DNA of 23,879 nt, taken from NCBI GenBank assembly GCA_934271085.1, contig CAKQQU010000022.1, forward strand, positions 1-23,879, in the 5' to 3' direction. Below are positions 15,977 to 23,043 of the stretch, piece by piece (the first letter of the stretch is position 1; every line of letters starts with the position of its first letter). The notes beneath the pieces were generated by a model. The model made no database searches. It saw only the letters and a list, made by a program, of their open reading frames with translations, and was not told the origin of the DNA. This DNA comes from an uncultured Bacillota bacterium. GTDB taxonomy: Bacteria; Bacillota; Dehalobacteriia; UBA4068. A program made the translations under genes and the position numbers.

Positions 15977-16040
15977 CAGCACAAGGTAGTATACACATTG
16001 GCATCATACCCATATATAACAGGCTGATAAAGGTGTTTTC

Positions 16041-16832
16041 ATGAAAACTCTTTTGGAAAAAACCCGCGAGATCAACCGTATTATTCAAAAAGCTGCAGGT
16101 CATCCCATAAGTTTTGCGGAGATGGCTGAAACCTTAAGTGAAACTATCGACACCAATGTTTATATTTTGGGTCGCAAAGGTAAGATTTTGGGATATGCTT
16201 TTTTGAATAATTTTTATTGCCCCACTATGGAGGAGATCGTTAAGCTAGACGGTCATTATCCCGATGCTTATAATGACGATCTGCTCAAGATAACAGAGAC
16301 CAAGATCAATATAGACCGGGAGGGCAACTGCGTTTTCGGTATTCACAAATCCTGTTTTCTGAAAAACAAATATACTACAGTCGTTCCCATGGTAGGCGGC
16401 GGCCAGCGCCTGGGTACGCTGATGCTTTCCAAAACCGGCGAGTTTGACAGCAATGATCTGATCCTGGCTGAACTGGCGGCTACTGTTATCGGCATGGAAA
16501 TACTCCGGGCCAAGGTGGAGCGGATGGAAGAAAATGCCCGGCAGAGATCGGTCGTATCCCTGGCTTTTGATACGCTTTCCTATTCCGAGTTGCTGGCTGT
16601 AGAGCATATCTTCAGCGAGCTGGGCGGCAAGGACGGTCTGCTGATAGCTTCCAAGATAGCAGATAAGGAAAACATCACCCGCTCGGTTATTGTTAATGCT
16701 TTGCGCAAGCTGGAATCAGCTGGTGTGGTGGAAGTCCGTTCTTTGGGTATGAAAGGTACATATATCGGCATACTCAACGATTATCTTATGGATGAGCTGG
16801 AAAGAATCCGTTCCTCCCATCACAGGTATTAG
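16041..16832 (+). CDS. codY: GTP- and branched-chain-amino-acid-sensing global repressor CodY
   Basis: CodY represses nutrient-acquisition and amino-acid genes when GTP and branched-chain amino acids are plentiful. The 263-residue product has the N-terminal GAF domain (about 1-155), a linker helix, and the winged helix-turn-helix (about 182-250) with ASKIADKENITRSVIVNALRKLESAGV split around 203-229 and SLGMKGTYIGI, nearly identical to the B. subtilis signature. AAAGGTG precedes ATG 16041. It lies 64 bp after ftsZ rather than in the xerC-hslVU-codY cluster known from bacilli. A terminator separates it from rsh, the (p)ppGpp enzyme that changes the GTP level CodY senses. Confidence 0.96.
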   Translation: MKTLLEKTREINRIIQKAAGHPISFAEMAETLSETIDTNVYILGRKGKILGYAFLNNFYCPTMEEIVKLDGHYPDAYNDDLLKITETKINIDREGNCVFGIHKSCFLKNKYTTVVPMVGGGQRLGTLMLSKTGEFDSNDLILAELAATVIGMEILRAKVERMEENARQRSVVSLAFDTLSYSELLAVEHIFSELGGKDGLLIASKIADKENITRSVIVNALRKLESAGVVEVRSLGMKGTYIGILNDYLMDELERIRSSHHRY

Positions 16833-16851
16833 ACGGTTTTGAATCAGGTGG

Positions 16852-16884
16852 CGGGAATAGAGCTTTTGTTCTATTCCCGTTTTT
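16852..16884 (+). terminator. Terminator after codY
   Basis: A 12-bp stem (16852-16863 with 16868-16879, one G-U pair) with a TTTT loop, followed by TTTTTCTCTTTTT. It ends the ftsZ-codY transcript just before the rsh ribosome binding site, so rsh probably has a promoter within this short gap or depends on readthrough. Confidence 0.85.
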
Positions 16885-16905
16885 CTCTTTTTAAGGAGCA
16901 TTGTG

Positions 16906-19089
16906 ATGACGGTCACTATTGATGATATTATAAAACAGGTAAAATCTTATAACCCTGCTTCCAACAGCGACAGAATACGGGAAGCCTATGAGTTAGCGGA
17001 AGCTGCCCATAAAGATCAGCGGCGTGATTCAGGCGAGCCCTATATTTCCCATCCTCTGGAAGTGGCTGAGATCCTGGCCTCCCTGCAGATAGACGATACT
17101 ACCGTTATAGCGGGGCTGCTTCATGATGTGGTGGAAGATACCTCAATAGGCCCGGAGGTTATTGAAGAACGCTTTGGCCATGATGCCTGCGTGCTGGTGC
17201 AGGGGGTTACCAAGCTTTCCAAACTGGAATTCCGGACCAGGCATGATGCCCAGGCTGAGAATCTGCGTAAGATGTTCATGGCCATGAGCAGCGATATCCG
17301 TATCATTCTGATAAAGCTTGCGGACAGATTGCATAATATGCGTACTATCGGCAGCCACCGTTCTGTGCTGCGTCAGAAAGAGATAGCTGAAGAAACCCTT
17401 AATATTTACGCGCCTTTGGCCCATCGTCTTGGTATCTTTAAAATCAAAAGCGAGCTGGAAGATCTGGCAATAGAAGTACTGGAGCCGGAACGTATTGCTG
17501 ATCTCAAGCATCAGTTGGCCGAAGAAAAAGAGGTTAGGGACAAATTTGTCCAGGATCATATAGACCAGATAAAGAAGGCCATGGATGAGGCTGGTATCAA
17601 AGCCGAGGTTTATGGACGCACCAAGAATTATTACAGTATTTTCAATAAGATGAACCGTCAGCAGAAACAGCTTTCCGAGATATTTGATCTCAGCGCGGTC
17701 CGCATTATTGTAGATACGGTTCGGGAATGCTATGAGGCTTTGGGTATTATCCATTCTATGTGGAAGCCCATACCCGGCCGCTTTAAAGATTATATAGCAA
17801 TGCCCAAGCAGAATATGTATCAGTCCATCCATACTACCCTGATAGCTGATAACGGCAATCCTTTTGAGGTACAGATCCGCACCTGGGAAATGCATCGCAT
17901 AGCTGAATACGGTATTGCGGCACATTGGCGTTATAAAGAGGGACGCAGCGCTGACGCTGATTTTGATAAAAAGATCGAGTGGCTGAGGCAGATGCTGGAA
18001 TGGCAGCAGGAACTGGGAGACGCCCAGGAATTTATGACTGCCGTTAAAGGCGACCTGTTTAACGACAATATTTATGTTTTTTCTCCAAAAGGCGATATTT
18101 ATGAACTTCCTGCCGGAGCGGTCCCTCTGGATTTTGCTTACCGCGTTCATACCCAGATAGGCCATCAGTGCGTAGGCGCCAAGATCAATCATCGCCTGAT
18201 GCCTCTGGATACTCCTTTGAAAAACGGGGATATTGTTGAGGTACTTACTGCCAAAGGAAGGGGTCCCAGCCGCGACTGGCTGAAGATATGCAAGACCCAG
18301 CAGGCAAAGAATAAGATCCGCCAGTGGTTCCGCAAAGAGCACAGGGAGGATAATATTTCCGCCGGAAAAGAGGCCGTGGAACGGGAGTGCAAGAAGCAGA
18401 GCCTGGATCTGGCCCAGATAATGGAAAGCGACGCGCTTACGGATATCTGCAAAAGGTTTAACTGCGCTGCCGCGGAAGATCTTTTTGCCGGTATTGGCAG
18501 CGGGGATATACGCCTGGAGACTGTTATCAATAAGCTGCGGGAGGAATTCCGTAAAAGCGAGCCTGTTCAGGTGCCGGAACTGAAAGCAGAACGTAGCGAT
18601 AATGAAAGCAGCGAAGGTATCATTGTAGAAGGCGTGGATGATGTTATGGTGCATCTGGCAGCCTGCTGCCGCCCTTTGCCGGGGGATGAGATTATCGGCT
18701 ATATTACCAGAGGAAGGGGGATATCGGTGCACCGTACCGATTGCCCCAATGCAATACGCTATTATGAAACAGAAGCCGACCGGCTTATACCGGTACGCTG
18801 GGGACATAATTCAGTAGGCGTATATAATGTGGAGATGGAAGCCATATGTATGAGCAGGGAACGCCTGCTGATAGATATCATGGCAGTAATGGCGGAAACC
18901 AAGACCGAGATCAACGGCGTGCATGTTACTATTGATAAAAAGAGCAAGGTGGCTACCATTTATCTTAAAATCGAGGTCAAATCATTGGATCAGCTTGATT
19001 ATCTTATTCAGCGTGTCCGCAGGATCAAAGATGTCATGGATGTATACCGGGTGCTGAACAACAGAACCAACAACAAAAACAAACAATAG
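16906..19089 (+). CDS. relA: Bifunctional (p)ppGpp synthetase/hydrolase (RSH)
   Basis: This stringent-response enzyme makes and degrades (p)ppGpp. The 727-residue product has the full long-RSH order: HD hydrolase domain (ISHPLEVAEIL and HDVVEDT, H73-D74), synthetase domain with YGRTKNYYSIFNKM (236-249) and RFKD (292-295), the RXKD form found in bifunctional rather than synthetase-only enzymes, then TGS (about 388-450), a zinc-finger-like region with AACCRPLPGDEIIGY, and a C-terminal ACT domain. Both active sites look intact. Start at 16906 has AAGGAG at 7-nt spacing; GTG 16903 is the near alternative. dtd follows after 13 bp. Confidence 0.96.
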   Translation: MTVTIDDIIKQVKSYNPASNSDRIREAYELAEAAHKDQRRDSGEPYISHPLEVAEILASLQIDDTTVIAGLLHDVVEDTSIGPEVIEERFGHDACVLVQGVTKLSKLEFRTRHDAQAENLRKMFMAMSSDIRIILIKLADRLHNMRTIGSHRSVLRQKEIAEETLNIYAPLAHRLGIFKIKSELEDLAIEVLEPERIADLKHQLAEEKEVRDKFVQDHIDQIKKAMDEAGIKAEVYGRTKNYYSIFNKMNRQQKQLSEIFDLSAVRIIVDTVRECYEALGIIHSMWKPIPGRFKDYIAMPKQNMYQSIHTTLIADNGNPFEVQIRTWEMHRIAEYGIAAHWRYKEGRSADADFDKKIEWLRQMLEWQQELGDAQEFMTAVKGDLFNDNIYVFSPKGDIYELPAGAVPLDFAYRVHTQIGHQCVGAKINHRLMPLDTPLKNGDIVEVLTAKGRGPSRDWLKICKTQQAKNKIRQWFRKEHREDNISAGKEAVERECKKQSLDLAQIMESDALTDICKRFNCAAAEDLFAGIGSGDIRLETVINKLREEFRKSEPVQVPELKAERSDNESSEGIIVEGVDDVMVHLAACCRPLPGDEIIGYITRGRGISVHRTDCPNAIRYYETEADRLIPVRWGHNSVGVYNVEMEAICMSRERLLIDIMAVMAETKTEINGVHVTIDKKSKVATIYLKIEVKSLDQLDYLIQRVRRIKDVMDVYRVLNNRTNNKNKQ

Positions 19090-19102
19090 CAGGAGGAAGT
19101 TT

Positions 19103-19561
19103 ATGAGGGCTCTGATCCAGAGAGCAAAGAGCGGCTCTGTGAGTATTGACGGCATTATCAAAAGCAGTATCGGCCAGGGGTATGTTATACTGTTGGGAGT
19201 GAGCAAAGAGGATGATGAAAGCGACGTTGCCTATTTATCGCGGAAAACAGCCAACCTGCGTATTTTCAGCGATGAGCAGGGGAAACTGAATTATTCAATA
19301 AAAGACATTGACGGCGAGTTGCTGGTCATATCCCAGTTCACCCTTTATGCGGATGCAAGACGCGGAAACAGGCCGGGTTTTGAACCTGCGGCTTCTCCTG
19401 AGCTGGCTAATAAATTATACGAACAGTACATAGAAGCCTTACGCCGTGAAGGACTTAAGGTTCAAACAGGCGTTTTTCAGGCGGATATGCTGGTAAATAT
19501 TGAAAACGACGGCCCGGTGACCATTATGCTGGAATCACCGGCGAAGGGAGAAAAGAAATGA
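19103..19561 (+). CDS. dtd: D-aminoacyl-tRNA deacylase
   Basis: Dtd hydrolyses D-amino acids mischarged onto tRNA and also recycles glycine from misacylated tRNA-Ala. The 152-residue protein carries both family motifs, SQFTLYAD (77-84) and NDGPVT (135-140, the cross-subunit Gly-cisPro motif). CAGGAGG precedes ATG 19103. It follows rsh closely and its stop overlaps the next start by 4 bp (ATGA), so the three genes are an operon, an order common in Firmicutes. Confidence 0.96.
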   Translation: MRALIQRAKSGSVSIDGIIKSSIGQGYVILLGVSKEDDESDVAYLSRKTANLRIFSDEQGKLNYSIKDIDGELLVISQFTLYADARRGNRPGFEPAASPELANKLYEQYIEALRREGLKVQTGVFQADMLVNIENDGPVTIMLESPAKGEKK

Positions 19562-20193
19562 GCAAATATGAATTGATTACGCTGCCTTTGATCAGCACCT
19601 GCACTAATTGTTATATATTGGTGGACAAAAAGACCCGTGCCGCAGCTATCATTGATCCGGGATGCGCGCCGGAGCAGATAATCGAAGCAGTAAAAAATGC
19701 TGACGCTGATGTAAAAATGATTATTAACACCCATGGACACTGGGATCATATAGGCGCTAATAAAGCAGTTGCGGCAGCTACCGGCGCGCCTATTTATATC
19801 CATCGTATAGACGCCCCCATGCTGCAGGATGGCGAGCTGAATCTGTGCAAGCTGTTTCGCGGGGACGGAGACGGCGGCCAGGCAGGCCGTTTACTGGAGG
19901 ATGGCGATGTTATCCACCTGGGAGATCTGCAGATAAAGGTGATACTGACTCCGGGGCATACCAAGGGCGGCATTTGCCTGCTTTGTGAAGATCTGCTTTT
20001 TGCAGGGGATACCCTGTTCCGCCGTTCCATCGGCCGTACCGATCTGATCTGCGGAGACAGAGAAGCTTTGATAGAATCCCTGGACAAAAAATTGCGGCCG
20101 CTGGCTGATGACCTGAAGGTCCTGCCGGGGCATGGATCTGCCACTATCCTTGGTGAGGAAAAGCAGTTCAACCCATTCTTCCCCAAAGCATAG
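19558..20193 (+). CDS. Metallo-beta-lactamase-fold hydrolase, glyoxalase II-like
   Basis: The 211-residue product has all metal ligands of the MBL fold: THGHWDH (H59, H61, D63, H64), H134 in TPGHTKGG, D151 in AGDTLF and H192 in LPGHGS. Proteins of this size next to dtd and rsh (the YqgX type) resemble hydroxyacylglutathione hydrolases, but they lack the C-terminal helical domain of true glyoxalase II, so the thioester substrate is unknown. It is translationally coupled to dtd through an ATGA overlap and ends at a bidirectional terminator. Confidence 0.9.
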   Translation: MSKYELITLPLISTCTNCYILVDKKTRAAAIIDPGCAPEQIIEAVKNADADVKMIINTHGHWDHIGANKAVAAATGAPIYIHRIDAPMLQDGELNLCKLFRGDGDGGQAGRLLEDGDVIHLGDLQIKVILTPGHTKGGICLLCEDLLFAGDTLFRRSIGRTDLICGDREALIESLDKKLRPLADDLKVLPGHGSATILGEEKQFNPFFPKA

Positions 20194-20239
20194 GCTTTAT
20201 GATTAATTGACAATATATGGATCAAGAATCTGTATAAAT

Positions 20240-20272
20240 AAAAAACAGGCTATATAATATAGCCTGTTTTTT
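20240..20272 (+). terminator. Bidirectional terminator between MBL hydrolase and zinc-ribbon gene
   Basis: A perfect 14-bp stem (20241-20254 with 20258-20271) with a 3-nt loop, A-rich on the left and T-rich on the right, so it can end transcripts from both strands. The converging genes stop 47 bp before and 34 bp after it. Confidence 0.9.
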
Positions 20273-20305
20273 ATTAATGTGCATCTGCAGGTAATAAAAG
20301 GTTGC

Positions 20306-20581
20306 TTATCTGTCGCGCATTTTCTGATAGCAGTCGCGGCAATAAACAGGGCGGTCTTCAGTGGGTTTGAAGGGCACCTGAGTTTCGCAGCCGCATTCTG
20401 CGCAAACTACAGTAAACATTTCGCGGGCATTGCGCTGACGCTTACGGGCCTGACGGCATTCCGGGCAGCGTGCAGGATCATTCTGGAAACCCTTTTCCGC
20501 ATAAAATTCCTGCTCAGACGCTGAGAATAGAAATTCCTTGCCACATTCCTTACAAGTCAAGGTTCTGTCTTCAAAAGTCAT
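20306..20581 (-). CDS. Small zinc-ribbon protein (zf-trcl-like)
   Basis: The 91-residue protein has four CxxC pairs forming two probable zinc sites. The first half (CKECGKEFLFSASEQEFY, then CPECR) matches the probable zinc-ribbon domain common in Firmicutes and Chloroflexi. The second half (CAECGCETQVPFKP, then VYCRDCY) is the CxxC...VPFKP...PVYCRDC module often fused or paired with it. The function is unknown; RNA or DNA binding is a guess based on the zinc ribbons and a basic R/K/Q-rich linker. A strong TAAGGAGG site precedes the ATG at 20581. It is divergent from the cold-shock gene. Confidence 0.85.
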   Translation of the reverse strand: MTFEDRTLTCKECGKEFLFSASEQEFYAEKGFQNDPARCPECRQARKRQRNAREMFTVVCAECGCETQVPFKPTEDRPVYCRDCYQKMRDR

Positions 20582-20775
20582 TATACGTCCTCCTTATTTG
20601 GGGTTTCCTAAATGTGTTTCGTGAACCGAGCGATTCGTTAAAGGAAAGCCCGCATAAGAAAAACAATTAGGTTATTTGTATTGTACTGTCGATTTGTCTA
20701 AAATGCAAGAAAAAATTTTAAAAATAAGCTTATTTAAGCGATTTTTAGAATTTTTGTAAAATAAATCTTCGTCTA

Positions 20776-20804
20776 TTGTAAAAAAGAAATACCCATGTTA
20801 TAAT
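20776..20804 (+). promoter_or_regulatory. Promoter of the cold-shock gene
   Basis: TTGTAA (20776-20781), a 17-bp spacer and TATAAT (20799-20804), with TGT before the -10 forming an extended -10. Predicted start near 20811 leaves a leader of only about 25 nt. The rest of the 255-bp gap from 20582 is very AT-rich and must hold the divergent promoter of the zinc-ribbon gene, which I could not place. Confidence 0.85.
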
Positions 20805-20836
20805 AGGTAAGCCAAAAATATTTTAGGAGGTTTCAC

Positions 20837-21034
20837 ATGGACGGCAAAGTTAAATGGTTTAATGCAGAAAAAGGTTTTGGTTTCATTGAAAGAGATGGCG
20901 GCGAGGACGTTTTCGTTCATTTTTCCGCTATCCAGGGCGATGGGTTCAAAACTCTTGACGAAGGCCAGAATGTTGAATTTGACATCGTCGAAGGTCCCCG
21001 CGGTCCTCAGGCAGCCAATGTTGTTAAGCTGTAA
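20837..21034 (+). CDS. Cold-shock domain RNA chaperone
   Basis: The 65-residue product is a complete cold-shock domain with RNP1 KGFGFIE and RNP2 VFVHFSAI. It binds single-stranded RNA and DNA and loosens secondary structure. TTAGGAGG precedes the ATG. The short leader lacks the long structured 5' region of E. coli cspA, so cold induction by that mechanism is unlikely; the strong extended -10 promoter suggests high constitutive expression. It is monocistronic, followed by several hairpins and a terminator. Confidence 0.97.
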   Translation: MDGKVKWFNAEKGFGFIERDGGEDVFVHFSAIQGDGFKTLDEGQNVEFDIVEGPRGPQAANVVKL

Positions 21035-21112
21035 TTAAGCCGTTGCTTAATATAGATAAAGCAAGATTAGTTTTATCGCTTTTACCAGATAAAGCACGAC
21101 CCGGTTTTATCG
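21034..21112 (+). repeat. Three small hairpins, two of them near-identical, after the cold-shock gene
   Basis: A 7-bp hairpin (21034-21040 with 21045-21051) overlaps the stop codon. Two similar units follow at 21055-21078 and 21088-21112. Each begins GATAAAGCA and ends TTTTATCG, so each can form a GATAAA/TTTATC stem, while the middle 7-8 bases differ. Confidence 0.6.
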
Positions 21113-21123
21113 TATTAGGTAGC

Positions 21124-21154
21124 AAGCTCCCCGTTTTTCAACGGGGAGCTTTTT
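21124..21154 (+). terminator. Terminator of the cold-shock gene
   Basis: A perfect 12-bp GC-rich stem (21124-21135 with 21140-21151) with a TTTC loop and a T tail. The minus strand has no T tract after it, so it would serve the cold-shock transcript only. Confidence 0.9.
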
Positions 21155-21163
21155 GCATGTTTT

Positions 21164-22195
21164 TTAGCCGCATGAAGGGCAGGTCTTGCCGCCGGTTTCC
21201 GTACAGCCGCAGAGAAGATCGCAGGAATCAAAGAGATGCTTGCGGGAATCGTTGCAGTTATCCCATACGCATACAGGGGTGGCTTCCCAGGTGAATTCTC
21301 TCAGGATAATCTGCTGCAGGCATGAGCGGAAAAGTATGCACAGGCAAATGGTGACCTGATCGCATTCTATAGCGCTGATCACTGCGGAAATCGCCAGCAC
21401 CTGGGAATTAAAGGTGGTGAGCTGGGAATCTCCGGCACAGCATAACTTGGCGCTGCGGACGACGCAGATATCTCTGTCGATAAATTTGCAGCCGCAGCCA
21501 TGTCCGGTATTGCCGAAGATACGTACGGGAATGGCAAAACGAACCGTGGAAAGGCAGGTGCAGTCGTCTTTGCAGCGGGAAACTTCCTTGAACATTATAT
21601 CCCCGGCAAGATCCACATTGACTGTCTGGCCAACGCATAATTCATCAGGATCAAAGATAGACGGGATATCTACAGTAATTTCTTTGCAAATATCTTCGGT
21701 GGTGCAGCAACTGTCTATAACATAATTAAGCATCGCCCGTATGGGCATGGGTCCGGGATTTACCTGATGATCCTGGCAGCAGCAGGACTGATCGCAGGAA
21801 GGCTTATTATGCTGGCAGGTGCATTGGCAGGTACATGTTATAGGCTCTTCTACTTCCTGCCGGCAGCAGCAGGAAGCAGGCTGGCAGTTGGATTCGGTAT
21901 GTGCCTGAGTGCCGGTGCAGGTACAATTACAGGTAACGGGTTCTTGTTCGGGGCAGGAGCATGTTACCGGCTGGCAGCAGCAGGAAGCAGGCTGGCAGTT
22001 GGATTCGGTATGTGCCTGAGTGCAGGTGCAGGTACAATTGCAGGTAACAGGTTCTTGTTCGGGGCAGGAGCATGTTACCGGTTGGCAGCAGCAGGATGTC
22101 TGCCGGCAGCTGCAGGTTTCCTCCTGAACATGGTTTTCAGTGCATGAGCACTGCTGGTGGGATCGTTTCCCACAGGGGTTACAAAGCAAACCCAT
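21164..22195 (-). CDS. Extremely cysteine-rich repeat protein, unknown function
   Basis: The 343-residue product contains about 59 cysteines (17%). Residues 1-142 are almost all Cys, Gln, Thr, Pro, Ser and Glu with CC, CCC and CxC motifs. Two perfect-period repeats of 37 residues (about 35-71 and 72-108, starting CCCQPVTCSCPEQEPVTC) differ very little. Residues 150-343 form a different, probably folded domain (ITVDIPSIFDPDELCVGQTVNVDL, then VRFAIPVRIFGNTGHGCGC) that still has over 20 cysteines. There is no signal peptide or membrane segment. Start at 22195 has AGAGAGGTG before it. I recognise no family with confidence. Candidates are a metal-binding metallothionein-like protein or a disulfide-linked coat or surface protein; the latter suits a spore former, but no sporulation gene is in view. 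Confidence 0.8.
   Translation of the reverse strand: MGLLCNPCGKRSHQQCSCTENHVQEETCSCRQTSCCCQPVTCSCPEQEPVTCNCTCTCTQAHTESNCQPASCCCQPVTCSCPEQEPVTCNCTCTGTQAHTESNCQPASCCCRQEVEEPITCTCQCTCQHNKPSCDQSCCCQDHQVNPGPMPIRAMLNYVIDSCCTTEDICKEITVDIPSIFDPDELCVGQTVNVDLAGDIMFKEVSRCKDDCTCLSTVRFAIPVRIFGNTGHGCGCKFIDRDICVVRSAKLCCAGDSQLTTFNSQVLAISAVISAIECDQVTICLCILFRSCLQQIILREFTWEATPVCVWDNCNDSRKHLFDSCDLLCGCTETGGKTCPSCG
21862..22098 (-). repeat. 111-bp tandem repeat inside the cysteine-rich gene
   Basis: Two full copies (21862-21972 and 21973-22083) differ at 4 of 111 positions, and a third begins at 22084 and fades after about 15 bp. The period of 111 bp equals 37 codons, so copy-number change would keep the frame. 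This arrangement is prone to expansion and contraction by slippage or recombination. Confidence 0.95.
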
Positions 22196-22248
22196 AAAAA
22201 AACACCTCTCTTGTTTAAGACTGGATTTGCTTTATAATATGCTTTGCA

Positions 22249-23001
22249 TTAAGCGGTGGTGTCTTGGTAGCCGGACATTGCCATCCCGGTTTTTTTGATG
22301 AGTTGCTCAAAAAAACTGTCATAGCCTGCGCGCAGATCATCGCGCATGCGGCAGAACAGCCGGGCAATTCCTTCTACATCCGCGTCCATCACTTTGTGCC
22401 TTACCATAAAAGCATTGTTTTGTTTTTCGGCCAGCGCCAATGGTGTGAGCTCATGAATAGCAAATATATTTGGCGCATTATTCAGGGCGGCGCGCAGATT
22501 GTTCTGATTCAATCCACTGTAGGCGGCGATCAGGGACGATGCCTGCTGGATCGCATCCTGATCTTCCAGGGCAGCTACCAGACCCTGCCTTATGCCGGGA
22601 TATTTTTCTTCGGTCAGCAGTTCATAGCTTATCTCCACAAAATTATGCCCCTTCCACCATATCAGGTCCCGGGGCAGGCGGGTAACAGCGGCAATTTGTT
22701 CCATATATGGCTCTCCCTGCATAAAGCACCAGCCCTTGCGGTAGCCAGGCCAGTATTCATCTGCGTAATAGTCCACGCAATGAGGGGATATGCCATGAGA
22801 AATAATACCTCTGGCCAGGGAAAGCCCTTCGGGGGCGTTATTGCGGCACCAGTTATAAAAATCTTTTCCCATGGTATGGGCAGCATTGCGATCCATCCCT
22901 GCTGAGGCTGCCAAATCGGGAAAAATTCCTCCCAGCGCCAACAAATTATCGGTATTTTCGCATATTTTTCTATTGACAAAGTAATGAACAAGTGGGAACA
23001 T
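22249..23001 (-). CDS. Putative zinc-dependent phospholipase C-like protein
   Basis: The 250-residue product begins MFPLVHYFVNRK and has a series of acidic and histidine residues spaced as in the zinc-dependent phospholipase C/S1-P1 nuclease fold: H6, D29, H42, H69, H74, D77 and the HxxxE pair H119/E123 in GHNFVE. The real substrate is unknown. There is no signal peptide, so a secreted phospholipase is unlikely and an intracellular hydrolase more probable. Start chosen at 23001 because AAGGAAG precedes it and the conserved region begins there; the frame stays open to 23499 but that part is the shadow of the opposite gene. It is divergent from the YitT gene with 42 bp between starts. Confidence 0.65.
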   Translation of the reverse strand: MFPLVHYFVNRKICENTDNLLALGGIFPDLAASAGMDRNAAHTMGKDFYNWCRNNAPEGLSLARGIISHGISPHCVDYYADEYWPGYRKGWCFMQGEPYMEQIAAVTRLPRDLIWWKGHNFVEISYELLTEEKYPGIRQGLVAALEDQDAIQQASSLIAAYSGLNQNNLRAALNNAPNIFAIHELTPLALAEKQNNAFMVRHKVMDADVEGIARLFCRMRDDLRAGYDSFFEQLIKKTGMAMSGYQDTTA

Positions 23002-23043
23002 ACAATTACTTCCTTTTGCATTTTGTTTGGGAAAGAGGTCTTT

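Noticed and set aside
20745..20762. CodY-box-like sequence upstream of the cold-shock gene
   Set aside because: About 11 of 15 positions match AATTTTCWGAAAATT by eye, but the surroundings are so AT-rich that this is expected by chance.
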